From Branchiostoma belcheri (taxonomy: Eukaryota; Chordata; Leptocardii; Amphioxiformes; Branchiostomatidae): a DNA stretch of 64,000 bases. The DNA lies in NCBI RefSeq assembly GCF_001625305.1, contig NW_017804675.1, positions 574,027-638,026 on the forward strand, in the 5' to 3' direction. A program made the translations under genes and the position numbers. Below the pieces are notes generated by a model. That model worked only from the letters and a program-made list of their open reading frames with translations, did not search any database and was not told where the DNA came from. Shown one piece after another: positions 13,201 through 21,913 of the stretch (the first letter of the stretch is position 1; each line of letters starts with the position of its first letter).

Positions 13201-14133
13201 TAAGTAACATTACACTATTTTAAGTTGGCCTGATTAAAAGTTTTCTTTCTCATATTCGAAGTGTGTGATCTCATTTGAATCTTTATAAAATACTGAAGCA
13301 AGTCATTTGCAGCAAGAAACACAGGCACTTGGTACCAGTGCTAAAGGTGCAGCAGAGTCCCTACATTCATTCATTCATTCATTCATTCATTCATTCATTC
13401 ATTCATTCATTCATTCATTCATTCATTCATTCATTCATTCATTCATTCATTCATTCATTCATTCATTCATTCATTCATTCATTCATTCATTCATCTCCCA
13501 CTATGTTAACATCTGTAACATCCACCAAGTCTCTTGATTGAGTGAGTGAATGATTTCGTGAGTGATTGAGTGAGTGATTGAATGATTGAGTGAATGAGTC
13601 ATTGAGTGAATGTGTGAGTATGTGTATGTGTATGTGAGTGAGTGAGTGATTGAATGATTGAGTAAGTGAATGATTGAGTGAGTGAGTGAGTGAGAGAGTG
13701 CATGAATGAGTGAGTGCGTGCGTGCGTGCGTGAGTGTGTGAGTAAGTGTGTGAGTGAGTGAGTGTGAGTGAGTGTGTGAGTGAGTGAGTGCGTGTGTGTG
13801 AATGAGTGAGTGAGTGAGTGAGAGTGTGTGAGTGAGTGAGTGAGTGAGTGTGTGAGTGAAGAGTGAGTGAGCGTGAGTGAGTGAGTATGCGAGTGAGCGA
13901 GTGAGTGATCAGTGAGTGGTCGAGTGAGTGACCGACTGATTGATTGATTGATTGACTGACTGACTGACTGATCGATTGATTGGTTCCCACCTGCCCCGGC
14001 TGCCCGTTCCCCCAATATGTTCACATCGGTAACGTCCAGCTCCAAGACTTGCACCAGAGCCAGCGAGAGTCTTCTCATTCATTCATCTCCCACTATCTTA
14101 ACATCAGATAATATAACATCCACCAACAGTATC

Positions 14134-14188
<55 letters not shown>

Positions 14189-17100
14189 AGTGATTGATTG
14201 ATTGATTGAATGATTGATTGATTGATTCTCACCTGCCCCGGGAGTCCGTTCCCCCACTATGTTCACATCGGTAACGTCCAGCTCCAACACCTGCACCAGA
14301 GCCAGCGACAGTCTCCTCAGGTGAGGTGCGGAGTTCAACAGTGATGTCATCCTCGGGCCCAGCAGTCTCAGGTAACCATGGGTCAGGGTCAAGGTCGACA
14401 GCTTCTTACCATCATCTGGGGAAGGAAATATCAACATATACTCATGCCAAAAAGCAGTTACTCAACTGGATATGATTTTGGAAACGGTCAGACGTTTCAG
14501 CTAGTATCCACTAGCTTTCGTCAGTGACTGAGAATACTAGCTGAAACTGACCGTTTCCAAAATCATATCCAGTTGCTTGGGGAACTGTTTTTTGGCGTAT
14601 CTTATTACCTGGATGTCTAATCTTCATCGACGTATCAACATACTCAGCCTGAACACACAGACAAACCCACAGCTCGGCCACCCAAAACCATACTTCCAGC
14701 AAACCATGGGTCAGGGTCAAGGTCGTCAGCTTCTTACCATCATCTGGAAAATGAAATATCACGTTACATTACCTGGACACACAGACACACAAACCCACAG
14801 CTCAGCCACCCAAAACAATACTTCCAGGTAACCATGGGTTAGGGTTGTCAGCTTCTTACCATCATCTGGAAAATGAAATATCACTTTACACTACCTGGAC
14901 ACACAGACACACAAACCCACAGCTCAGCCACCCAAAACAATACTTCCAGGTAACCATGGGTTAGGGTTGTCAGCTTCTTACCATCATCTGGAAAATGAAA
15001 TATCACGTTACATTACCTGGACACACAGACACACAAACCCACAGCTCAGCCGCCCAAAACCATACTTCCAGGTAACCATGGGTTAGGGTTGTCAGCTTCT
15101 TACCATCATCTGGAAAATGAAATATCACGTTACATTACCTGGACACACAGACACACAAACCCACAGCTCGGCCACCCAAAACCATACTTCCAGCAAACCA
15201 TGGGTCAGGGTCAAGGTCGTCAGCTTCTTACCATCATCTGGGGAAGGAAATATCAAGTTACACTACCTGGACACACAGACACACAAACCTATATAGCTCA
15301 GCCACCCAAAACAATACTTCCAGGTAACCATGGGTTAGGGTTGTCAGCTTCTTACCATCATCTGGAAAATGAAATATCACGTTACATTACCTGGACACAC
15401 AGACACACAAACCCACAGCTCAGCCGCCCAAAACCATACTTCCAGGTAATCTTGGGTAAGAGTCAAATTCATCATCATCTGGGGAAGGAAATATAAAAAT
15501 ACTCAGCCAGGACACACAGACACACAAACCCACAGCTCAGCCACCCAAAACAATACTTCCAGGTAACCGTAGGTCAGGGTCAAGGTTGACAGCTTCTTAC
15601 CATCATCTGGGGAATGAAATATCAAGTTACACTGCCTGGACACACAGACACACAAACCTATATAGCTCAGCCACCCAAAACCATATTTCTATGTTCAGAA
15701 GTAACAGTAGTACAATGTAGCAACCAGCCCCTCCAGCCCTGTCCTTGCAACTTGCTACTTAAAGTAATCAAACACCACAGTGTCTGCTGCAGTACCAGTT
15801 ACCATGGTGACAAGACATCTGGTCCATGCTATTGACCTTACATGCATTTGCTTGGAGAAGAAGAAAAAGAAATGAGCAAAAACAACTTGTTTTCCTTCTG
15901 CTTAGGTAAACATTTAAAAAAATATTGTTCAGAGAAGAAGAAAATATCAAAAACATATAATTCATATAGAAGATAAAACAACAAAAAACGTCTCCTCACC
16001 AGCTGTCCTCATCAGCCTGGGCAGAGACGTGGCTAGAGAGTGGAGATTTTCCTCCAGTATCTCCACCAGCGGCCTGGAGCCCAGGTGAGCCTCGGAGTAC
16101 CTGCCAAGCACCTGCCTGCACCTGTCTGCCACCTGTGGGTAGTCGTCCCCCACCTGGCTCACTAACACCTGCAGGAGGGGCGAGGTGCAGCGCTCAAGGC
16201 TCCTGCAGGGGACACAGGAACACCACACGTAACAGTCTACCACTAGCAATAGACACATGTAAAATCCCAAATCTGCCTTCATTTGTAAGCAACACTGAAG
16301 GCTCCTGCAGGGGACACAGGAACACCACATGTAACAGTCTACCACTAGCAATAGACACACGCACAACCCAAAATCTGCACTCTTTTGTAAGCAACACTCA
16401 AGGGTCCTACAGGGGACACAGGAACACCACATGTAACAGTCTACCACTAGCAATAGACACAATGTAAAACCCCAAATCTGCCCTCTTTTGTATTTATCTA
16501 TCTAGGAGGGAGAAGCAACTAATAAGTAGAGAAGTAACATTAAATTTTGCAAATCAAATGCACAATGTTTACCTTCGGACATGGTCTGCTCTGTTAATTC
16601 TTACTCAAAAACAGTCATACATATGTACTACTACTAGTATAGCAGACCATGAGATTGCAACATTACGTAACCCAACACCAGTCACCATGGTGACAGACGT
16701 CAACAAATCATGTCATTGGTCAGGTCAGAGGTCACTGTTTGGAGAAGAAGAAGAGGAAGAAACTGAGTAAAAACAATATGTTTCCTTCAGTAAACATAAC
16801 TTAAGTATACATGTACATCCATCCAGAACTAGAGTTATAAAACCCTGCTGCAGAAAACTCGACTCACTTAGTGCAGTTCATGAGAAGTCTCTCTGCGAAC
16901 TCCACCAGAGCCAGTCTGACTCTCCAGCTGGGGTGTGTCACCACGCCTGCTATTCTCTCTACCAGCACCTGAAGTTTGGAAAAAGGACGGGTTGTATTTC
17001 AAAAATAATGGTGCTAGATAAATTCCCACTCTTTTCCATAAGTGTGGTGGGTTCTTTTATGTTCCTTAGGTTTGACTCTCATCTTGGCAAACACAGGACC

Positions 17101-20100
17101 TCCACTTTAGTTCCTATATGCTTCCCTAACCAAAGCTAAATTCAAGTACAAATGTACTCATTTTCACATGAGTCTAGTGAGGAAATACAAAAATGTAGCT
17201 GTAAAAGACACAACAATGGGACTTGCCATGCAGGGATTCGAACCCAGGACCTTCAGATTCTGAGTCAGCAACACTAACACAAGACTACCAGATTTTGAAA
17301 AGTAAAACAAGAAAGCTGTTTGAACTTGACCTTGAGTTTCTCCACGGTGCTGCTGCACCAGTCCTCTGTTCTCCTGACCTGAAGTGACCTCAGCCTCTCA
17401 CTGACATCCGTATCATGTGACTTCAGACTTTGTTGTGATTCGTTGTCACCCAGTGAGCTGTCACTCATCACCATGGCAACAATTCTGGACCATGCTTCTG
17501 TTGCAGCCTATTGAAGAGGAGGACAAAACATTGAATTAGATACACACAATAAAGGTTCTACCATCACAAGGGTTATTTTCTGTGTTTCTGGGCACAATGA
17601 CTTAAATGGTAATATAGATTTTTCAATATAACATTTAACAATGCATTTCCCACTGTCCAATATCAGTTCAGCAAAACTGAAAAAAATTACAGCGAGTTCC
17701 TTGTGCTGAGGTTCTGATTTGGATACTATAATATTTTAATCCATGGAGGTCTCCATGTTTAATCCAATTTTAACGTCATTTTTCCCCTAAACTGGGGGGT
17801 AGACGTGCTTGCATTAAGACTAGTGCAAGTCTTTTTTTGAAGCAAGATTTTTACTACAATGCAACAATATTTCTTGACACAAAACCAATTCGCTCTTTTT
17901 CACAGTTTGGGAAAATATGTAATCATCTGATTACAGAGAAAATCTTTCAAAGTTTCTTCCATCAGACTTACCACAGTCACAGCATGCCCCTGTTTGGCAT
18001 CTCCCATGATGACCCTAGAGAGGGTCATCGTGATCCCAGGTAAGAAGGAGGCAAAGCTGTCGGCAATCTGTCTCTGCAGACTGGGGTCAAGGTCAGGTCG
18101 TTCTGCTTCAAGGTCAGGAGGATCTGCACAGAACATAAGACATTGTCAAGATGAAAACACTACTGTAATTCCTGATTTTTTACTGTACTGTATGTACTGT
18201 AGTTATGTTCACTGTTTTCACTGTCCCTTTTGTACCATGAACTTATCATTACAATTAACAAATAATTCCTGGACTTTCTTTTTCCTGCACCTGTCGCCAC
18301 CGTGAAAAATATATATTTCCGAGAACATGACTTGTCCATTTTTCTCAGACCGTGAACTGTTGCTACCGTGAATATAAAGTGAATTACAGTTCTTACATGT
18401 GACAGCCTGGCCTACCCTGATTTTTCCAATCTGCAAAATTGCAGCTGAAGGTCTGCAATATTGAAAATGTTTGCAAAATGCAGACGGTAGGTGGATATTT
18501 CTAAAACTGTACAGGTACATTTCATCCAAGGTCTCTCACCGGAGTGACAGCCTGCTAGCACCATCAGACACTCCAGGGTCTCCAACCGGAGTTTCCTGGC
18601 GCTCTCCTGCTCAGCTGCTGACAGCAGGACGGACACGGCGTGGCCAATCACAGGCAGCCGTCGGACCGAGTACAGACTCACCAGGAGGCTGGTAGGGAAA
18701 TATCCAGAAAAAAATCACAATTTACAAATTATCATGGAAGTTCATCTGTGTTGGTAGTGTTAATACATGTATTGGACTTTATTCTTCTTCTTCCCTTTTC
18801 ATGCTAACCTCAATCGGTTGAGGGCTCCAGCACGGTGGGGGTGGGGGTATTGGATAGGGTGGTCGCTTATAGAAGTTTTGTGTGTGTACGTTGTGGTCTG
18901 CAGGTCCTCAATGGGCAGGGGCGCCACTCCCTGTCCGCCACCGAAAGCAGGGTGGCGGTGAGTGCAAGGAAGCAAGGATTACACGTACCATTCAAGGTGA
19001 TTGGTCATTAATCGGTGAAAATTTGTGTAATCCTTGTGTTGGAATAAAGTTCAACATTTTATTATGACCACAATTTACAAAAGTACAGACTACAGTACCA
19101 TGTAAATTAACTGCATTTACGGAAGGTCCCATATCTTGTATGACTAAGTGTCAGAAGGTGGAATAACCATTTGGAAACATGTTTTTAAAGAAAGGAACCT
19201 GTTATCATATAATACAGTAGGTGCTTCTTCCCTAGGTAGAATCAAGGAGCAGTTAGAGTTAAGATGGCTCATCAGATGCAATGTTACACCACTAATTCGC
19301 TACCAACCTGGAGTCAGCAGCCAAAAGAAGACTCTTCAGTGTTGTGACCACGGCCAGCTTCACTTCCTCACTTATATCAGCAACTGGGTATAGAAATTAA
19401 ATACACTTTGTACCCCGGTAGGGCAGACATTCTACATGTACATCAACACATAAACACACAGTATAATCCAATTTTCACAACATAATACCACAAAATAAGA
19501 TGCCATGACCCTTCATGAACTTACAACTTACATACTGTAAACTGCTACTAACTCATTCATTTAAGCTTGGACTTAATATTGATGTAAAAATCACACACAC
19601 TCACACCCTCACTATCTAGTTTATCGTCTGTTGTTGCCACACAGTTTTTACACTTTCCTAAATTCACAGTTGAAACAATTATGCAGTGTACATAATATTA
19701 TATATTGCGAATGCATTATGATTTGTAGTGTCATGAATTTCCACAAATATTTTAAGATTTCCCGTACCTTGTCCGTTATTGGCGGGTGAGCTGAGAAGGA
19801 CACAGAGCTGGGTAAAAGTGTCCTCCAACATGTCCCAGTGGTGAACGTGGGTGTGTTGGAACACGTGGGTCATACACTCCAACACTGCCTGGGTCAGTCT
19901 CTCGTGCCTTAATTTGAGAAATGACTGAATCATAACATGCACTCATGAGCATATATAGCACAAAAAATTTTGTAACCTCTGAGAGTACAGAATGTGAGCT
20001 GCAAGCTGCAGACAGCACATACGCACACATACTGTGACATAGCCACACACAAAAAAAAGTCAGGCGTATTTTCGCCCATAGGTAGAAAACTCACGCACGC

Positions 20101-20751
20101 TGCTTCTGAGAGGGAACAGCATGTACTCCTGAACCTGCAGTACCTTACAAAATCGCTAGAGTACCCAAAATTCCCCTTGACCTTCTTTTTCCCAACCTCA
20201 TCCTACCTACCAAATATCATGAAGATACATGTACCACAACCCAAGTTATACCCGATTGAAAAAATCAGCAACCCTGGGACCAGTATGTATGGTGGTCCCT
20301 GGGCTGGTGTGGGAACCACTGTAAGAAACAGGAGCGAGCAGTAGAAACAGATAAAAACCCTCCTGGTCCTGGGCCGGGGTTCGAACCCACGACCCCCCGA
20401 GCACCAGCTTACAATCTGACGCTCCTACTGAATCAGCTAAGACGTAAAAGATCTAGACCCATCGGCCGGGTCAGTTGGTAGCGCCTATATATAACCCCCC
20501 ACTGTTAAACACATAACCTTCTGTATTTTCGCTCTTTCGCTTATCAAAAAAAAAACTCACGCTCGCTGTTTCTGTTTGAGCATGATCCTGAGAGGAAACA
20601 GCGCGTACTCCTGGAGCTGCTGAAGGTCCTCCTCCGAAGTTTCCTCCAGACTTCTCCTCAACTCCAAGACGTTCTCAACCGTCTGCTCTTTCGTCAGTCT
20701 CACGCAGATCGGTCTAAGGCGGCGAAACGCCTCCTTGGTAGACTCCGACAT
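1262..20751 (-). CDS. TTI1: TELO2-interacting protein 1 (TTI1), copy A, C-terminus not found
   Basis: HEAT-repeat scaffold of the TTT (TELO2-TTI1-TTI2) complex, which with HSP90 matures PIK-related kinases such as mTOR, ATM and ATR. Eighteen GT-AG exons join in phase: 20561-20751, 19768-19907, 19308-19383, 18540-18688, 17972-18123, 17331-17507, 16868-16968, 16000-16202, 14233-14415, 7386-7541, 6707-6875, 4901-5233, 3907-4123, 3436-3540, 2857-3102, 2319-2441, 1791-1856, 1262-1377. They encode about 967 residues; human TTI1 has 1089. Recognised blocks include [10 protein letters not shown] (N-terminus), [75 protein letters not shown] and [10 protein letters not shown]. About 100 C-terminal residues are missing. 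Reading past the last donor meets a stop after four codons. Intron 9 (about 6.7 kb) holds two lectin genes on the other strand. Identity rests on recalled family sequence. Confidence 0.93.
2577..2817. repeat. Dispersed repeat ending in TTTACCGAAGGAAAAC
   Basis: A roughly 240-bp unit starts GTTTACCGAAGGAAAAC and ends AGCAGACCATGTCCGAAGG. A reverse copy lies at 16564-16800. Shorter copies lie near 3160-3300, 15795-15912, 33440-33540, 34765-34905 and 60110-60330. The recurrence is direct evidence of a mobile or dispersed family, but the superfamily is not clear. Confidence 0.6.
4439..4838. mobile_element. Harbinger-like MITE with TTA target duplication
   Basis: Terminal inverted repeats begin GGCCATGTTGATTT and end AAATCAACATGGCC. 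An inner inverted pair, ATGGATGACATCC and GGATGTCATCCAT, sits about 20 bp inside. TTA flanks both sides (4436-4438 and 4839-4841). A 3-bp TTA/TAA duplication is typical of PIF/Harbinger elements. It lies in TTI1 intron 12 and has no coding capacity. A relative is at 8666-8939. Confidence 0.75.
5532..5697. mobile_element. Foldback element with ~55-bp inverted arms
   Basis: The left arm (5532-5587) and right arm (5641-5697) are near-perfect inverse copies around a ~55-bp loop. Both carry TTTTGATCCAACACAAAGGG or its complement. It is non-coding, lies in TTI1 intron 11, and is probably a MITE. Confidence 0.75.
5753..6177. mobile_element. hAT-like non-autonomous element, copy 1, with perfect 8-bp target duplication
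   Basis: The 425-bp element starts TAGAGCTGTGTACC and ends with its exact inverse complement. It is flanked on both sides by GTTAGGTG (5745-5752 and 6178-6185). An 8-bp duplication is the hallmark of hAT transposition. The interior is rich in GGTACAGGTACAGG palindromic motifs. A second copy in opposite orientation, with its own different 8-bp duplication, is at 42439-42861. Confidence 0.88.
6200..6706 (-). mobile_element. 5'-truncated LINE: reverse transcriptase C-terminal fragment
   Basis: An uninterrupted minus-strand frame encodes the end of a non-LTR retrotransposon ORF2. Seen: [16 protein letters not shown], then [16 protein letters not shown], then [14 protein letters not shown] and a C-terminal W. 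It ends at a short CAT/ATG repeat (6238-6256) that may be the 3' tail. This architecture is typical of CR1/L2-like or related invertebrate LINEs; the clade is not settled. The fragment abuts the splice donor of TTI1 exon 11 (ends 6707). Confidence 0.85.
8238..8278 (+). promoter_or_regulatory. Lectin 1 core promoter: conserved block plus TATA box
   Basis: TATAAAA at 8272-8278 lies about 80 bp before the ATG. Just upstream is the block TTGGTAACATCAACAAC. The same block and spacing precede the TATA boxes of the lectins at 11169 and 27883, so it is likely a shared regulatory element. Which factor binds it is not known. Confidence 0.75.
8357..10401 (+). CDS. Secreted C-type lectin with coiled-coil stalk (lectin 1)
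   Basis: Four exons join in phase: 8357-8488, 9101-9202, 9365-9497, 9959-10401, giving 269 residues. Residues 1-22 are a signal peptide (hydrophobic [16 protein letters not shown]). A short Gly-rich segment follows, then a helical linker and a Gln/Met/Lys-rich coiled coil (about 79-120) that may trimerise the protein. The C-terminal exon is a long-form C-type lectin domain with eight or nine cysteines, WIGL, WVWEDG and a final YICE. The usual carbohydrate/calcium EPN or QPD site reads DPT, and the WND-like site reads WFH, so classic calcium-dependent sugar binding is doubtful. The gene lies inside TTI1 intron 9 on the opposite strand. The start is the first ATG after the TATA box and is conserved in its paralogues. 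Confidence 0.9.
8666..8939. mobile_element. Harbinger-like MITE with TTA target duplication, in lectin 1 intron 1
   Basis: The ends are GGCCACAACAAGTAA and TTACTTGCTGTGGCC, flanked by TTA on both sides (8663-8665, 8940-8942). An inner ATGGATGACATCCGCGCGCG and GGATGTCATCCAT pair is shared with the element at 4439-4838. It is non-coding. Confidence 0.75.
11065..11104 (+). promoter_or_regulatory. Lectin 2 core promoter: conserved block plus TATA box
   Basis: TTGGTAACATCAACAACG is followed by TATAAAA at 11098-11104, about 65 bp before the ATG at 11169. The layout matches the other two + strand lectins. Confidence 0.75.
11169..12911 (+). CDS. Secreted C-type lectin with coiled-coil stalk (lectin 2)
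   Basis: Exons 11169-11300, 11630-11737, 12136-12247 and 12472-12911 join in phase to 263 residues. The signal peptide is almost identical to that of lectin 1. A Val/Asn/Gly segment, a helical linker and an [16 protein letters not shown] coiled coil lead to a long-form C-type lectin domain with WIGL, WVWEDG and YVCE. The ligand-loop positions read SPDPNN in place of EPN/QPD, and WID in place of WND. Of the four lectins this loop is the closest to a calcium-binding arrangement together with lectin 3, but binding remains inference. It also lies in TTI1 intron 9. It is the positional counterpart of the lectin at 27883 in the duplicated block, yet the lectin domains are only about two-thirds identical by eye. 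Confidence 0.9.
13361..13496. repeat. (ATTC)n microsatellite, block A
   Basis: About 34 uninterrupted ATTC units begin at 13361. The equivalent array in block B is at 32351-32487 with the same flanks. Confidence 0.97.
13535..13980. repeat. (TGAG/TGTG)n then (GATT)n low-complexity tract, block A
   Basis: GAGT/GTGT-rich tetranucleotide DNA gives way to GATT repeats. The long minus-strand frames across it (Ser-Leu-Thr-His repeats) are artefacts of the tetranucleotide period. The block B equivalent is at 32520-33062. Confidence 0.95.
13991..14075 (-). pseudogene. Partial second copy of TTI1 exon 9 (3' half)
   Basis: On the minus strand this encodes [18 protein letters not shown] and ends at a GCAG|GTGGGA donor, so it is the 3' half of TTI1 exon 9. 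The true exon is at 14233-14415. This fragment's donor side resembles copy B's exon 9 more than its own neighbour. It has no acceptor of its own: its left boundary runs into ATTC repeats. Confidence 0.85.
14131..14228. repeat. (GATT)n microsatellite directly after the exon 9 donor
   Basis: GATT units occupy the first part of TTI1 intron 9, starting within about 5 bp of the exon 9 donor (14232). Confidence 0.95.
14456..14640. mobile_element. Foldback MITE (family ending TACCTGGATGTCTAAYCTTC)
   Basis: The inverted arms share GGAAACGGTCAG and CTGACCGTTTCC and CCAAAAAGCAGTTACT-type ends. A tail TTACCTGGATGTCTAATCTT follows. Related copies lie at 37677-37805, 44632-44776, 55940-56134, 58947-59020 and, as a fragment, 46098-46145. 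It lies about 40 bp upstream of the exon 9 acceptor in copy A only. Confidence 0.75.
14690..15665 (-). repeat. Tandem array of ~125-bp units carrying the 5' edge of TTI1 exon 9
   Basis: About eight units follow one another at a 120-130 bp period. On the minus strand each contains an acceptor-like CAG followed by ATGATGGTAAGAAGCTG and ACCTTGACCCTGACCCATGG. This is the first ~45 bases of TTI1 exon 9, separated by CA-rich spacer (ACACAGACACACAAACCC). Copy B retains a single unit of the spacer (33280-33345). A further copy in opposite orientation lies at 62640-62815. The array could supply decoy 3' splice sites. Confidence 0.88.
16564..16800. repeat. Dispersed repeat, reverse copy of 2577-2817
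   Basis: It starts TTTACCTTCGGACATGGTC and ends TTCCTTCAGTAAACAT. It matches the 2577-2817 unit in reverse orientation and lies in TTI1 intron 7. Confidence 0.6.
17228..17290 (-). repeat. tRNA-like (SINE-derived) fragment
   Basis: A B-box-like GGGTTCGAATCCC on the minus strand is preceded by CTGACTCAGAATCTGAAGG. It lies in TTI1 intron 6 and is not a credible tRNA gene. Confidence 0.45.
20371..20446 (-). repeat. tRNA-derived SINE-like sequence
   Basis: The minus strand shows an A-box-like TAGCTGATTCAGTAGGAGC and a perfect B-box GGGTTCGAACCCC with about 35 bp between them. This is the spacing of a tRNA body, but acceptor pairing is poor, so a tRNA-derived SINE head is more likely than a gene. 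Confidence 0.6.
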
Positions 20752-20945
20752 CCTTTAAGACGATATTTTAGCCTTCCTTAGGTTTATCTTAAGTAATTTG
20801 AACCATATGAAGACTATGGTTGGTCGTAAGGGACGGGAAAATGCAAAAATCGCACCAGAAAGTGAGCGAACGTGTTTTTTATCGTCAGATCGACGCCATC
20901 TTGGTTAGGTCAGAGGTCACGTTTGAAAGATGGCGCGAAAGTTGA
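20752..20945 (-). promoter_or_regulatory. TTI1 copy A promoter region with YY1-like and E2F-like motifs
   Basis: GCCATCTTG (20895-20903) is a YY1-type site. AAGATGGCG (20927-20935) is a second one in the opposite orientation, overlapping GCGCGAAA (20933-20940), which fits the E2F consensus. The region is TATA-less, as expected for a housekeeping gene. The same arrangement is kept before copy B (39564-39572 and near 39601). Factor binding is inferred from the motifs only. Confidence 0.5.
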
Positions 20946-21374
20946 AACGCTGTAAAACAAAGCAGATGTTGGGAGAAAGTTGTGACGTTTTCTGGCCGAA
21001 CCGTTTTTGGCCTGAGCCCAAAATGCATTCAGACAACATAAAGCTTGGGCGTAACAAGGCATCAATCCATGCAACAATCCATGTAAGGACATTCTATTAC
21101 CTCGTGAAAGTTTCTTGATCCACGGAACATGCAACAGTGGGTCAACCTTTCAGACATGCTATTCCACTAAACGTCGCTAGATGTCACTGTTGATGTCACC
21201 CTGCACCCTGCTACAAGAATGCTTTAATTTTTGCCTGACGGCTTTATCCTGTATGGATTTATAGCTCTGCAACATTTCATAAATAATTGTTCTTACTCAG
21301 GAATGTCAATAAGTTTTATTGTTTCTCTTTTTAAAGACGGGCTTTCATGCTTCATGCCCGTAGCCAAGATTTTG

Positions 21375-21394
21375 NNNNNNNNNNNNNNNNNNNN
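21375..21394. other. Assembly gap (20 N)
   Basis: Twenty unknown bases lie between TTI1 copy A and the mucin-type lectin. They fall at the outer edge of the duplicated block, so the junction of the two copies is not continuous in the assembly. The rest of 20950-21913 shows no gene; it is AT-rich with a G-run after the gap. Confidence 1.
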
Positions 21395-21913
21395 ATTTTG
21401 GAGGGGGGGGGGCTTCCCACAGTTTGAGGGCCCAGTGAGCCCCGGAAAATTTTGAAAATTGAACCTTCTGAAATGACATTTCGTGCATTTTTGAGAGGAT
21501 TTCACAGAAAAAATCAGACATAACTTTTTATTCAATATATGACCAAGTGAGCCATTTTTTCTGGGATTCCAGCCCCGCTGGTCCATCTTTTAAAGAAGTC
21601 TTGGACCTTAAGATAAAATTTTGTGGACCTTTGAGCCTTCTTTCGATTCCCGACGTAGAATTTTTTTTCTAATTTTCTTTTTTAACACTCGCTGTTTTGC
21701 ATTTAACACTCAAAAACTAATTGTTCGAGTCCCGACGTATGAGTTTTGTAAATTTTCTTTTTTTACATAATGGCTATGTTCCTTGCCATAGCCACTTCAC
21801 AATAATAATGGCAACACACACATTAAATATGACAAAGGAAACCTTTATTCACTCCAAAACTTCAAACAGTTGTTGCAGTACTTGGTACAACTTGACAAAT
21901 GTGTACTGAGAAA

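Noticed and set aside
13275-13541. Frames of Ile-His-Ser-Phe repeats
   Set aside because: They are translations of the (ATTC)n microsatellite.
13487-14078. Long minus-strand frames of Ser-Leu-Thr-His repeats
   Set aside because: They are the translation of TGAG/TGTG tetranucleotide repeats; no start context or splice context, and the same occurs at 32475-33071.
14690-15665. Regular spaced repeats considered as a CRISPR-like array
   Set aside because: Eukaryotic context, ~125-bp units that carry an exon edge, and repeated rather than unique spacers.
20371-20446. Possible tRNA gene
   Set aside because: A- and B-box-like sequences are present but the acceptor stem does not pair, and similar fragments recur, so a SINE is more likely.
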